Shown here: piece after piece, positions 37,901 through 50,275 of the stretch
How the letters are laid out: every line of letters starts with the position of its first letter
Position numbering within the stretch: position 1 is the first letter of the stretch
Assembly: GCA_019916065.1 (NCBI GenBank)
Contig: CM034239.1
Coordinates: 34,434,419 to 34,498,418 of the forward strand
Length of the DNA stretch: 64,000 nt
Direction of reading: 5' to 3'
Source of the DNA: Vitellaria paradoxa
Taxonomy: Eukaryota; Streptophyta; Magnoliopsida; Ericales; Sapotaceae
Made by a program: the position numbers and the translations under genes
Notes under the pieces: model-generated
Database searches by the model: none
What the model saw: the letters and a program-made list of their open reading frames with translations, nothing else
Told to the model about the DNA's origin: nothing

Positions 37901-39479
37901 CACTAGTGAAGTGTTGCAGGCTTCGTAATGTAAATTCGGCAACACGGTGTGCGACGGTGGAAATAGAGGGGCTTGTGACTTGCGCCAAGTGCGGTGGTAG
38001 TGGAACCACCCACGGTATACATTACGTGCAGCGGCGGTAGCGGAGCCATTCACAGTGAGGAGCATGATGGTATTTATGGCCCAACCAATTTGAAGGCGAT
38101 GGAGATAAGATAAAAATCAAGAATTTTTTTTTTTTTTTTTTTTGGTTTTAGGTTTGTTTTAGATTTCATAGATAAGTATATTTGTCTTTATGATAATTTA
38201 TTTTGTTGACTTAATTGACTATTAAAGTTTAACGGTCCAAATTAATGTATAGGGTTAAGTGTAACAAACATTTGAGTTTAGGGGAGGTAATTGTTAGGTT
38301 TTAAAGGTTGGGGGAAGTTCCTAAATTATGCCTAATATTCAGGGGAGGTAAGTGTAATTTACCTAATTAAATATGTTGAGGGTGTACTTGTTGTATTCTA
38401 TTTATTAGATTATTATTATTATTAATCGATTTGGTTTACATATTAACTGTTTAATATCTGATTTGTATAATTTATTTGGGTTAAAATTAGGATACGGGGA
38501 TAATCAGTGGCAATCACCTCAATAATTTGATTTCTCAGAAATTTTGTTGTTTAGGTGGGAGTATTAAACTTAAAGGCAAAAGGTACTTGATAAATTTTAT
38601 TTATTTATTATTGTTATTAAATATTTACGTTGATAAGGAATGCTGGCTATTTATGAATTATTTGTGTTAGCGGAGAATTGGGATTATTTGTGAAATGATA
38701 AATTTGAAAAGTAATATTTTTATTTGAGAAAAAAATATTATTATATATCAGTATGAATTTTATGCATTAGACTTGTATTGATGGGCCAAGAGAAAAAAAT
38801 AATGAAGCCAAATAGGGCTAATGGAATATATTATATTAAAGCCACTACCCACATTTGAGCGCTCAACTCATAAGCCAGATGAGACCAAACGTGTGTTGCA
38901 TTATTATTTAAATTATTTGTCATGCAAATATGTCATGAGACGGCCAATTGGGGCCTAGTGATGATGATGATAGTTGATAAATGAAAAGTGGCAAGGAATT
39001 GTGTGCTATGATATTTTTATCATTATCAGTTATAATACATTTAAATTAATAATTATTTATTTGTGGGACATTTAATTACATAATTACTGTGGATTATTGT
39101 TAGTGTTTATTTATTATCTTTTATTCTAAGTACAATACCTTCACTGAGTGCGTGATACTCACACCTAAATTTAACGAATTTCAAGTTAAGTTTAAAAGTT
39201 ACCACATGTACCTAGAGAAGAACTCGAATTGTCTATTTCCCTGTTTTAATTATAGTGCTTTGTTACGATCTGGGGTTTGTATAAATAAATCTAGAATTTT
39301 AACAGTATTAGATTGATATTCTGTTTTCTATTTATTTTATCTATAGATATAATATGGACTTGGCAGGTTGTGCTATCTTTTAATGTAGGTATTTATATAA
39401 ATTCTAATTAAGCAGAGAATTTAGAGGTGTCTACTCTATTTAAGGAATTAAATATGTATATTAAAATAAGGGTGCGACA
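34913..39479 (+). repeat. 5' LTR of the gypsy element (about 3.0 kb without the MULE insertion)
   Basis: TG...CA borders with related ends (TGTGACATCC against TGTCGCACCC on the other strand). From about 36,607 on, it matches the truncated 3' LTR at 43,803-45,156 with many substitutions. A TATA-like stretch (TTTATATATCATG) is near 36,517. The left 1.5 kb has no second copy, because the 3' LTR lacks it, so the start rests on terminal sequence and the target duplication. Confidence 0.7.
36809..38364. mobile_element. Non-autonomous MULE with ~190-bp terminal inverted repeats
   Basis: Left end AGGTAAAATTACACTTGCC and right end GGTAAGTGTAATTTACCT are inverted repeats. The similarity extends inwards about 190 bp (to about 37,000 and from about 38,175), for example GACCGTTAAACTTTAATAG against CTATTAAAGTTTAACGGTC. 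The 9-bp flanks AGTTAAATA (36,800-36,808) and AATTAAATA (38,365-38,373) differ at one position. The equivalent point of the 3' LTR near 44,005 is uninterrupted, which proves the insertion. The ~1.2-kb interior contains CT/GT microsatellites and no convincing transposase or captured gene. Confidence 0.88.
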
Positions 39480-39482
39480 GTT

Positions 39483-39494
39483 TGGTATTAGAGT
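39483..39494 (+). other. Primer-binding site of the gypsy element
   Basis: TGGTATTAGAGT three bases after the 5' LTR end is nearly the complement of the initiator tRNA-Met 3' end (TGGTATCAGAGC), the usual primer of gypsy elements. Confidence 0.8.
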
Positions 39495-41722
39495 CTGGGT
39501 TAGAAGGTTTTATAGACTTGTTAGTGTCTAGTATTTGCAGCTAATTATATGAGAAGTGCTATAGAGTTAAGTGATTATGGTGTGGCATTTATTTGCATGG
39601 ATATTAGGGATCATGAAAATAAAAAATATGGTAGAACTATATTTTACATCTCACTTTAAGTTTGATGTTAGATAATGATATGGATATTGAATACAATCTT
39701 TAGGTAATAGAAGGAGAAGGCTCAGTGAATCAGATTCCACCAATAGTACATGCTTTAAGACAACAGGGAAATCAGGTGGATCAACTTCCAGCTCTGAATC
39801 AACCAAACTCAGTGGAAAGGGTAATTTAGGCTGTGGACAGATTAGTTGAGTCTTACACGAAATAGAGGTTTAGGCCAGAAGCATATGGTACTATTTATGA
39901 ATAATTTCTTAAGTTTGGACCCACGACATTCTTTGATACTGTTAATCCTTGGGAAGCTAAAGACTGGTTAAAGAGCAAGGAGATAATTTTTTAGGTAATA
40001 AAGATATCTAACAAAGACAAAATTATTCTACCTGCATTTATGCTAAAAGATCAAGCTAGATTTTAGTGGGAGGCTACTAAAAAGTTGTCAAATGCTGGAA
40101 TGACCCAGAAGCAATTCACTAATACCTTTGATGATAAGTATTTTCCCCAGTCCTATAGATATGATAAAGAATAGGAGTTAATTACTTTAAAGCAAAGGAG
40201 GATGTTTGTCACAAAGTGCAAAGCTCAATTTAGTGCATTATCTAAATTTGCTTTGGAATTGGTGCAAACAAAAGGTGCAAAATGCTAGAGATTCCAGAAG
40301 ATGCAAAATTCTTAAATTTTTTGCTTTCAAAATGAGAAGTTATGGAGGATTAGTAAATAAAGCAAAGATTATAGAAAAAGATGTTTGGGAGGCAATCGAA
40401 AGGCAAGAATAGTCTAAAAAGGCTAGATTAGATTTTTCAGCCTCTAGTGAGTCTTCTAAATAGAGAAGTCAAGACTTTCATAGTTATAGAGGCGCAAGCC
40501 AATTAAGGGGAAGTAGAGGTATAAGTTATAACAAGACTCAGGAATAAAGTTTGAGGCAGTCACTATCTAGTTCACGAGTTGATGTTGGGGAAAGAGTAAG
40601 AAATGTAATATGCTTTATGTGGCTGGGCTACAGGACATTACGCCAATGATTGTACCATTCAGTAGCTTTTTACTTGTTTTTGAAGTGGTCAGGAGGGCAT
40701 ATTTCAAGAAATTGTCTTACTTTATCTACTCCAATAACATCTGTGACTAGTGCGGCCAATGGTAATAGGGCTTCTTTAGTGACTACATAGAAAGGTAAAG
40801 GAATGGCCGGGAGATCTCACCTATAAGCTCGGGTCTATGTTATAACTCGTTAGGATGCTTAGGCTTCTCTTGATGTTGTTACAGGTATGCTTTTCATTAT
40901 TGGTAGACTTGCTTATGCATTGATAAATTTCGATTCTGCTTATTTTTTCATATTTTGAGCATTCTGTGTGCATTTAAACTAACTACTCTCCTAATTAGAT
41001 TCTGTATTGGCTGTGGCTACTCCTATTGGTAATATAATATTAGTAAGAGATGTATATAGAGACTTTGTAGTGCAATAGCTGGCAAGGGTTTGGTTGTTGA
41101 TTTAATACTTGTAGGCATATATGATTTTAACATTATTTTGAGTATGGACTAGTTGTCGGCATATCATACTTCTATTGACTGTTTGACCAAGAAAGTGACG
41201 TTTCAAGTTCTAAGAGAGTCGGAATATTTAGTGGTGATTACAGAGTTATGCCTAATTACTTGATATATATACTAAAAGCTAGGAAGGTGTTAAGTAAGAA
41301 ATATTAGGAATATATTGGTTATGTGGTTGATGCTGAAAGGCCAGAAACTAAGTTTAATGACTTACTTATTGTGAGTGAGTATCCCGATGTGTTTCCAGTT
41401 GAGTTACCAGGGGTGATCTTAGATAGAAATGTAGAATTTACTCTTGAATTGTTGTCAGGAACTACAGTAATTTCAATTGTACCTTACAAAATGGCACCTG
41501 CAGAATTGAAGAAGTTAAAAGTTTAGTTCCAAGATTTATTAGACAAAACTTTTATCGAGCCTAGTGTATCACCATGGGGAGCGTTAGTGTTATTTGTGAA
41601 GAAGAAATATGGTACTATGAGATTGTGTATTGATTATCGTCAATTGAATCGGGTAATAGTAAAGAACATGTATCCATTAACAAGAATTGATGATTTGTTT
41701 AATCAGTTGCAAAGTGCTACTA

Positions 41723-41953
41723 AACCAAACCAAACAAAGCCTCTTCCCACTAGGGGGGTCGGCTATATGGATTTGATGACGCCAATCAATTCTATTTAGG
41801 GCCATGTCTTCCGTTAAATCCAGGTAGGCAAGGTCATGTTTAATAGTTTTTTTTCCAACTTCTCTTAGGTTTTCCTTTTCCTCTCCTACTCTTGGCAATC
41901 TCCATACTTTCACACCTTCTAACAGGTGCTTCTGTTGGATGCCTTTTAACTGA
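41723..41953 (-). mobile_element. SINE-like insertion in the gypsy RT region (Au-like tail)
   Basis: A 231-bp insertion is flanked by a perfect 12-bp duplication AAAGTGCTACTA (41,711-41,722 and 41,954-41,965). Removing it restores the RT reading. It contains CCACTAGGGGGGTCGGCTAT, a phrase typical of the widespread plant Au-type SINE read from its 3' end, hence the minus strand. I could not identify the tRNA-like boxes with certainty, so the family name is tentative while the insertion is clear. Confidence 0.7.
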
Positions 41954-42208
41954 AAAGTGCTACTATGTCCTCTAAAATTGATTTGAAATCTGGGTAATAT
42001 TAGATTAAAGTACAAGATAGTGATGTGCCTTGGACAGAATTCAGAACTAGATATGGACACTATAAGTTTCTTGTTATGCCTTTTGCATCAACTAATGCAC
42101 CAACTGTGTTCATGAACTTGATGAACAGAATATCTAAACCCTATCTTGATACTTTTGTGATTATTTTTATTGATTATATTTTGATTTATTGAAGAAATAA
42201 TGAAGAAG

Positions 42209-43146
42209 CAGGCCTATCAATGGGACGAATCTGGATCTGCTTCGAATCAAATCTGCCAGATCTAAATCCAATTATAATGGATCCGATCTAGATCTAAAAA
42301 TAATTGAATCTGATTTGTAAGATCCAATCCAAATCCATATATTTAATGGATCCGACCTATTTTGAAAAATAATTTTTTAAGCCATCATTTCAAAATATGT
42401 TGCATATAATATATATATATATATATATAAAATAAAAATAGAAAGTACAACAGCTAATTTTTATTTTTTTATAATATATAGTTTATTACATAAATGTGAA
42501 CATATAAAAATCAATAGCAGTAACTGATAGATCACCTAGTGCTAAACCTACTAAGGCAACTAATGGTACTGTTGACAAGTCTATGGAGAATTGCCAGTCC
42601 GATGATGCAGTTGCCGTTGAAAGTACTATATGTATAAAAAATATGTAATATATAAAGATAATTATTTTTAAATTTAAATCCGTGCAACTCTATTTAATTT
42701 TATTAATTGTTTTAATAAAATAATATAATATATATTACACGTTTTAATTGCACGACACAAATGCCCAGCCCACCATTGCTTGTAGTCAATTTTCTCGTTC
42801 CCCATTGTCAAAGTACATAGAAATATATATAATATATTATATATATATAATAAAAATATATTATATATATAATATTTATATATATGCGACAATTAAGGAC
42901 CTGATTTTTTTAATTTATTATATTATTTTTCATTCTTAAATATTTTTAAAAATCTTATTTTTAATTTCAGATATTTAATTTTAGAAATAATGGACTGACG
43001 GATCATCTAGATTGAGATTTACTAGTTTTTGAACCCAACAAATTTAGATCTATTGAGTCACGTATTTAATTGGACAAATCTGGTCTAAAATTATTAGATT
43101 TGGTCTGGGTCAGATCTGGACAAAATCCACTCCATTGACAGGCCTA
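42209..43146. mobile_element. Non-autonomous hAT-like element inside the gypsy RT region
   Basis: CAGGCCTATCAATGG at the left and CCATTGACAGGCCTA at the right are inverted repeats of plant hAT type. AGATCTGGATC / GGATCCGATC units cluster just inside the left end. The 8-bp flanks TGAAGAAG and GAAAGAAC match poorly, so the exact ends are uncertain by a base or two. The interior is AT-rich (long TATA stretches at 42,410-42,430 and 42,820-42,885) without a transposase. It separates the RT active-site region from the thumb/RNase H part. Confidence 0.7.
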
Positions 43147-43802
43147 GAAAGAACATGCTCAACATTTTAGAATAGTTTTGCATACTCTGTGAGAGATACA
43201 ATTGTTTACAAAGTTCAGTAAGTGTAAATTTTAGCTAGATCGAGTAGTGTTGTTGGGGCATATGATTTCAAGTAGTGGTATTAGTGTTGATCCTAATAAA
43301 GTTAAGCTTGTACTAAATTGGAAGTGTCCAACTAATGTGACAGAGATGCGCAAATTTCTTAGTTTGGTAGGATATTATCATCATTTCATTCAGAATTTTT
43401 CTTCTATTACGTCACCTATGACACGATTAACTTGTAAAGGTGTTAAATTTGAATGGAATGATAGTTGTGAGAAAATTTTCCAGGAATTGAAAGCTAGACT
43501 AACTCAACTAACTATAACTCCATTATTAGCACTTCCTTTAGAGAATGGTGGATTCATAATTTATAGTGATGCTTCACAACAAGGGTTAGGATGTATTTTG
43601 ATGTAAAATAGGAAGGTAATTGCGTATACTTCAAGATAGTTAAAATCTCATGGACAAAATTATCCAACCTATGATTTGAAGTTAGTTGCAGTTGTGTTGA
43701 AGTTATATAGGCATTATTTATATGGAGAGACTACTGATATTTACACTGATTATCAGAACCAAAAGTATTTGTTTACTCAGAAAGAGCTAAATTTGGGATA
43801 AA

Positions 43803-45156
43803 AAGATATAACTTATATATATATATATATATAAGTTATGAGTTAAAGAAAAGAATGGTAAGAAAGAAAAAATAGTAAGCAAAAGACAATGAAAAAAATA
43901 GCAAAAAAGAGGAAAACTTAGAAATTTTGACCAAATTGTTGAGGTAAATTATTTTATTTTGTTAGTTTAAAATTAAATTTATAGAAGATTAAATAAATTA
44001 AATATATTGAGGGTATAATGGTTGTGTTCCATTTATAAGATTTATATTATTAATCGATTTGATTTATATTTTAACTGTTTAATATCTGATTTATATAATT
44101 TGTTTGGGTTAAAATTAAAACTCCGGGATAATTAGCAGCAATCACTTCAATAATTTGATTTCTCAAAAATTTTATTGTTCAAATGGGTGTATTAAACTTA
44201 AAGGTAAAACGTATTAAATATGGATTGATAAATTTTATTTATTATTATTATTAAATATGTAGGTTGATAAAGAATGCTAGCCATTTATGAATTATTTGTG
44301 TTAGCAGAGAATTGCGATTATTTGTGGAATGAAAAATTTGAGAAATAATATTTTTACTTAAGAATAAAATATTATTACATATCAGCGTGAACTGTGTGCA
44401 TCATACTTGCATTATGGCTAGATAGAGCCAAAGAAAAAATATATGAGGCCCAATGGGGGTAGAAAAAATAAAATAAAATCAGATGAAGCTAATGGGACAT
44501 GCTAAATTAAAGCCACTATCCACAATTGAGTGCTCAACTCATAGGCCAGATAGGGGAAAACGTGGCTAGATGTGTGTTGTATTATTATTTAAATTATTTA
44601 TCATGCAAATATGTCATAAGATGGCCCGTTGGAGCCTAATAATGATGATGATGATAGTTGATAAATGAAAAGTGGTGATAAACTGTGTGTTGAGATATTT
44701 TTATCATTGTCAGTTATGATATATTTAAATTAATAATTATTTACTTGTGGGACATTTGATTATATAATTACTGTGGATTATTGTTGGTGTTTATTTATTA
44801 TCTTTTATTTTAAGTAAAATACCCCCACTGAGTATGAGACACATCTAAATTTTACACTTTTCAAGTTAAGTTTAGAAGCAGCTTCTTGTGCTTGGAGAAG
44901 AACTCGAATTATCTATTTCCCTGTTTTAATTATAGTCCTATGTTAGGATTTAATGTTTGTATGAATAAACCTAGAATTTTAACTAGATTAGATTGATTTT
45001 TTTTCTATTTATTTTATCTACAGATATAATATGGACTTGACAGACTGTGCTTTCTTTTAATGAGGGTATTTATATAAATTGTGATTAGGTAGAGAGTTTA
45101 GAGGTGTCCACTCTATTTAAGAAATTAAATATATATTCTAAAATAGGGGTACGACA
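43803..45156 (+). repeat. Truncated 3' LTR of the gypsy element
   Basis: Matches the 5' LTR from about 36,607 to 39,479 (minus the MULE), for example TTTAAAATTAAATTTATAGA-AGATTAAATAA, GGTTAAAATTA and the CA end. It joins directly to RNase H sequence, so a deletion removed integrase and the LTR's first ~1.7 kb. Confidence 0.8.
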
Positions 45157-45161
45157 GCGAG

Positions 45162-47110
45162 GGACTTAATTTGTGCACCCGGACAAACATGTGCACCCAA
45201 GGATCTTACCCCTTGTGCTCGGCCAAATCCGTGTGAACTGACCAAGTGTGTGCCTTGACCCCTTGGTCAGTTCGCATGGATCACCCCATTATTCTAAAAT
45301 TCTCTAATTGTTTAAACAAAATCAAAGTCAACCTAGAAGTCTAACAACCAGGTCAACGCACATATCAAATTAATCATACCAAATAGTATATTTGACCATA
45401 ACCCTAATGCATTATAATTAAAATATTATTTATGAAAACATAGGTCATTATAGTAGATGTAGTCTTAGAAGTCAAACGTTTGTCAATTCAAAGTATTCAA
45501 CTTAGCAAGTAACATTCTAGGGAATGGAATAACTTAAGATTGAGTAAGTTAATGGTTTCTATGTTATAACTCCCATAAAGATATCTGACATGCCCTATAA
45601 TTATAATCCATGATAGGAACGAAAGCAAGAATATAAGTTGCTATGACATACAAATATACCTATAATATATCACAACGCATATATTACATTACTCACATAA
45701 CATTTGGCCCCTAGGCCTATATCACACATACTTAAGCACTTTCACTAGGATCTAAGCTCCCCACAGAGTTAGGTGTAAGGCATTGACTCCACTCGAGCGT
45801 GAAGAGTTGACCAACCACAAAGCTAGGTTCTTCCACACAAGTGTAAAACTAACCTCTTTTCCAAAGTTAAGTGCAACGAACTAAATCAGCTCTCAAGTGC
45901 AAGGCGCTGATCAAACACAAAGCTAAGCTCGCCCCTAAAGTTAAATGTGAGGCACTAACTTGACTCTCAAGCATGAAATGATGATTAAACACAAAACAAG
46001 GCTCTCAGTTAAGTGCAAAACACTAAATCATCCACATGATCCAAGCACATGGTTATCAGAAGGCTATGCTCTAGCTGTGAGTCATTGACCTAGTTACCGG
46101 ATTCATAGTGAGACTCCCTTACCCAATTACGTGTGAGGCATAACATCTACACCAAACTAGGCTCCCACATTTAGTCCAATGCAAGGCACTAACTCCCACA
46201 TCTAATCTAGAACTAGGCTCCTAAACCTTGACCAGGTGTGAGGTAGTAATCCATATATCAAACCAGGAGCTAAGTTCCTATCCTGAGTTGGGTGCAAAAC
46301 ACTATCTCAACTATCAGACCTAGGAGCTAGGCTCTAATTCCTTGATCAAGTGTGAGGCACTAGTCCACATATTAGACTAGGATTGTGGCTCCCATCTTAA
46401 GCTAAGTATGAGACATTGACTCAATTACTTAATTGTGGAACAAGTCTCCCTGCACAAAAATCTAGCACAAAATATAGACCTTTAGATTGCACAAAATATG
46501 GAACACTTAAAGTTAATTTAGCAATTAGATTGCATTTAGTCTTTAACCAACACACAGAACCCCCTAAGGAATATTATTGCAAAATAGGCAGACATATCAC
46601 TACACTTGCACACACACAAACTACACTTGGCCTAATTCTCAATGAGATACATAGGCAGCCTTGCAAGGCTCCACAGGCTCATTTTTCACTTATCATATGC
46701 ATTTTTATTTTTGAGTTTGTATTATATTCACTGCTATAAATTAGATATTATTGTAGATCGCGATTGAAGAGTGGAAATGGACTCTGGATATCACAAGTTA
46801 TCTAGCTATAATAGTTCCCATGATCAACTAAACTGTGGACCTATTATCTTTAATTGCATAGATTAGTACAGAGTCACTAAAAAAGAGGCTATATGTCACA
46901 ATATTAAAATATAATAAAAAACACTTTTTAATTAAGAACCAAAACTTGGGTTTCTCGAAATTCCTATTTTTAAAGTGTCGAATGATGACTCCAAGTCTCT
47001 AAATTATGGCCCTACTTCAAAATCAAAACTAGTTTTTCACAAGTAAAGGCTTGCGAGCCCTACACCTCTACCCAGGTGTGGACTTGGTCGTGACAACTGT
47101 AGACCTACAT
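45162..47110. repeat. Probable older LTR-type sequence with imperfect ~50-65-bp tandem repeats
   Basis: From about 45,725 to 46,420, copies of a unit with GTGAGGCACTAACTC and AACTAGGCTCC-like phrases repeat every ~50-65 bp. The segment ends near GGACTTGGTCGTGACA (47,095), which looks like an LTR terminus. A TGTGACAGTC start lies just left of the gypsy insertion at 34,891, so this may be one older LTR split by the gypsy element. Flanking 5-mers (GCTAA and ACTGT) do not match, so this stays tentative. No gene. Confidence 0.45.
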
Positions 47111-47114
47111 GTGT

Positions 47115-48250
47115 ATAATAAAAAAATATTTTGATGGTGATGACATGGTAATAATTGGTCAAAAATTTGGGATGATTAGTAAGTTAAAAAGTAAGTTGTC
47201 CAAGTCTTTTGATATAAAGGGGATATAGGTCTAGCATGACAAATTTTGATAAAGCAAACCATTCAAAATAGCAAGGTTGAGAAACTGTGGTTATCATAGA
47301 GAAGTATAGTGACAAGGTAATTGAGGGATTTAATATGAAGAAAGCTAAGCTAGTTAGCACACTCTTAGCTAGCCACTTCAAGTTAAGTAAGAAATTGTGT
47401 CCCTCCATCAAAGAAGGTAGAGATGAGATGGCACTTATTCCCTATTCTTTAGCAGTAGGAACTCTGATATATGTAATAGTTTGTACTTGGCTAGATATTG
47501 CTCACGCTATTAGAATTATGACTAGATTTCTTTCCAATCTTGAACAAGAATATTGAGAAATAGTCAAGTGGATCATTAGATATCTAAAAGGTACACACCC
47601 AGTTGATATATATGCTTTAGAGATTCAAACCCATTCTCGGAAAGTTTTACATATGCAAATGTGGTAAGAAACCTCAATTATAGAAAATTTATATTAGGTT
47701 ATCTGCTCACTTTTGTGAGGGAGTTGTCTTATGGAAATGCAAACTGCAAAATTATGTTTCTTTGTCTACAACTAAGGTAGAGGGTATCACTACCGCTGAA
47801 GCAGGGAAAAATGTTTTGGTTACAACGATTTCTTCAAGAATTGGGATTAAAATAGAAAAGGTCCATTCTTGTATTGTGATAGTGAAAGTGCATTGGATTT
47901 AGGCAAGAATGTTATGTACCATTTTCGAACTAAGCACATTGATGTACAATATCATTGGTTATGGAAAGTGCTAGATAAATAATTAATAGAGCTATAGAAG
48001 ATTAACACAGATAAGAACTCCTCATATATGTGAGCAAAGATGGTTACAAAAGAAAAGTTTAGGCTTTGTCGAAGCATATGGCTGGCATGAACCCAAACTA
48101 AAAATAACAAATAGTATTCCTTCTTCCCTTGAATGTGGTGGGGAGATTTGTTGGGTGATATCCACACCTATGGAAGAACCTAAAAAAGGTCAAAAGAACA
48201 TGGATACTGCAATAATGTCAAACCAACGCCAAAAGCTGAAACAAATCCTT
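47115..48250 (+). mobile_element. Ty1/copia relic: RT tail, RNase H and LTR start
   Basis: Plus-strand motifs are VIIGQKFGMISKLKSKLSKS, then VIEGFNMKKAKLVSTLLASH, IPYSLAVGTLIYVIVCTW and IVKWIIRYLKGT (47,110-47,600). Further RNase H pieces run to about 48,060 (MVTKEKFRLC). A purine tract GGTGGGGAG is followed by TGTTGGGTGATATCC at 48,149, a typical LTR start, but the LTR is cut short near 48,250. Numerous stops are present. The sequence is close to the copia relic at 5.6-7.0 kb and probably belongs to the same family. Confidence 0.75.
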
Positions 48251-49710
48251 TAGTTTATATTTTGCATAAACAGTTTGATTACAGTTTGGAAAATTAGAAA
48301 ATTGAATGATTCAATTTGACTCGTCATTTAAGAGCTCAATTAACTAACTATTGAATATAATTTATTACATAATATTTTAAATATATAAAATTTTATTACT
48401 CATTTTGCTAAATCAGATTATATGAAGTCATATCAATGGTAGTTTTTAAAGTGTTATTTATAGTTTTATCTATCTTTTTATTCCACTGTACTATGGAACT
48501 AATACTAACAATTTTAGTGTAGCCCTAACAGTAATTCAGTTAATGCTTGTGTTCATACAAGTATTATTTAGATTAAAAAAAATTATCAACTATTTAGCAT
48601 AAAATTAGTAAACTAAATTAAAACAAAGAGAAATTTGTAATTCAGTTAAGTCCGATTTCTTCCATTGAATAACTTGAAGATAGTTTAAAAAATTCTCAAA
48701 TCATTGACTTACACTTTGGTTTAAGCTAGTTTCGACACAAAATCGAACCAAATAGCAGAACCATGTACGACATTTGAAAACTATACTGAAAAAATGCCAT
48801 TAATTGAAATATTGCTGCTAAATGTGCATTTCATTTTTAACTGCCACTAAAATGAAGTTTTCTTGTAGTATGAAATGAATCATTAATTTCTGAAGAAATG
48901 TATGAAGCAGTGAGGTAACTCTTATACCCCTGGTTGGCTTTGAATATATAGCCTTTAATTGACTAGTAAGCCCCTTGGCTCTCCCAGACATAATTGTGGA
49001 AGATGATTCTCCAATGGCCAAACCATCCAATCCCCACAGCAGCGAAATAGGAAACAAAATTGTAGATTAAATTTTGTGCCCCATTACGCAATCAGATTTC
49101 TATGTACACCGGAAGTTAACAAGATTTTATCATGCAGAAGACATTCAAAATACAAATTGGTGGCAAGCACATAATATCAAATGGAAGGCTTTTCATTTCA
49201 TAAACGTCAAAGGTTCATCATGTTAGACCAGTAATTCATAATTAATTAATCTGAATCGGAAACAGCTAGTATATGCAGTAACCAATATTTAAACAAGAAA
49301 AAAAAAAAAAAAAAGACAATAAGACAAGAAATAAGTACAATTGAGAGCATTGTCCAATCCCTTTTCCTTAAACAATGAATCACCTTGCGCGCTAAAAAAA
49401 AAAAAGAATCTCTCTCTCTCTTCTCTCTCTCATAAGAGGGATGGTTACGGTAGGCATGACGATAGGGCGAGCATCGAGCCTTCCCCAATCTTGCCGTGGT
49501 AGGAAATTTTGCTCCCCTATCTCTTTTGAGACGGGTATTTTGTGAGCGGCCCGCTCCACCCCTATTAAAATTGATAATATTGTATTACTTTATTTTTAAA
49601 AATAAGATAACTAACATAATACATATAAACTATTACAATAAAAGAAATAAAAAATAAAAATACTTGTTTATAAATTTTAAAATAGTAAAAATAGATATTC
49701 TAATAATGAA

Positions 49711-50053
49711 TGTGGCATTTGGTTTGCTTTTCTATTTTCTATTTTTATTTTATGTGTTTTATGTTTTAAAAATTTTAAAATAAGAAAAATAAAAAATGCT
49801 CGATTTTCTTTTTTTAGAGATTTTTCTTATTTTTGAATTAAAAACGCTTAAAATAATTTTTTACTATTTTTTATTTTTTGTGTAAACTCATTTTTTATTT
49901 TTTAAAATAAAATTTGAAATGCAAGTGATCAAATACGTTTTGAGCTGTTTTTGTTATTTTCAAAAGCACAAAATGAAAATTAAGTTTAAAACAGAAAATA
50001 GAAAATAAGAGCAGAGAACAAAAAATATAAAAACAAATTAAATGACACCAAAA
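49711..50053. mobile_element. MITE-like AT-rich element
   Basis: GTGGCATTTGGTTTGCTTTT at the left faces a right end whose complement reads GGTGTCATTTAATTTGTTTT, an inverted repeat with a few mismatches. The interior is almost pure A/T and non-coding. The target duplication was not resolved. Confidence 0.4.
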
Positions 50054-50275
50054 TTTTTAACTTCTCAACCTATAAAAGGAGATTAATAAATATTTTTATG
50101 TAATTTTAATCCTCAAGTTAGAGTTGGTTGGAGGAATTTTATTCTAAACCCGTTCGTTTCCCAAACTGTATTAGGTTTTTAGTTTTTTCTTTCACCTTTC
50201 ACTCATATAGGAGTACAACCAGATTAGATCTCTTACTCTAGTCGCTCCGTTATCATCCGTTCACCTGGTATTTTG

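Larger units (their letters stand above)
39690..43800 (+). pseudogene. Gypsy gag-pol relic (gag, zinc knuckle, RT, RNase H; integrase missing)
   Basis: Gag-like sequence from about 39,700 to 40,650 is full of stops and ends near a degraded knuckle (GHYANDC, about 40,635). RT begins with PDVFPVELPG and YKMAPAELKKLK (41,323-41,526), then [20 protein letters not shown] and [15 protein letters not shown] to 41,717. A SINE interrupts. SSKIDLKSGYYQIKV and [18 protein letters not shown] follow, and the active site reads [11 protein letters not shown] (FIDY, where FxDD is usual) at about 42,155-42,190. A hAT-like element then interrupts. The reading resumes with LLGHMISSSGISVDPNKV, LVGYYHHFIQNFS and IIYSDASQQGLGCIL (43,247-43,606). 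It stops at about 43,800, where LTR sequence begins, so integrase is deleted. Confidence 0.8.
34913..45156 (+). mobile_element. Degenerate Ty3/gypsy (chromovirus-like) LTR retrotransposon with three nested insertions
   Basis: The 5' LTR starts TGTGACATCC at 34,913 and ends GGTGCGACA at 39,479. The 3' LTR ends TACGACA at 45,156. Flanking 5-mers GCGAA (34,908-34,912) and GCGAG (45,157-45,161) are a near-perfect target duplication. The primer site follows the 5' LTR at once. gag, RT and RNase H relics follow, but integrase and the first half of the 3' LTR are deleted. Nested in it are a MULE (36,809-38,364), a SINE (41,723-41,953) and a hAT-like element (42,209-43,146). Motifs resemble Del/Tekay chromoviruses. 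A chromodomain cannot be checked because integrase is gone. Confidence 0.8.
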
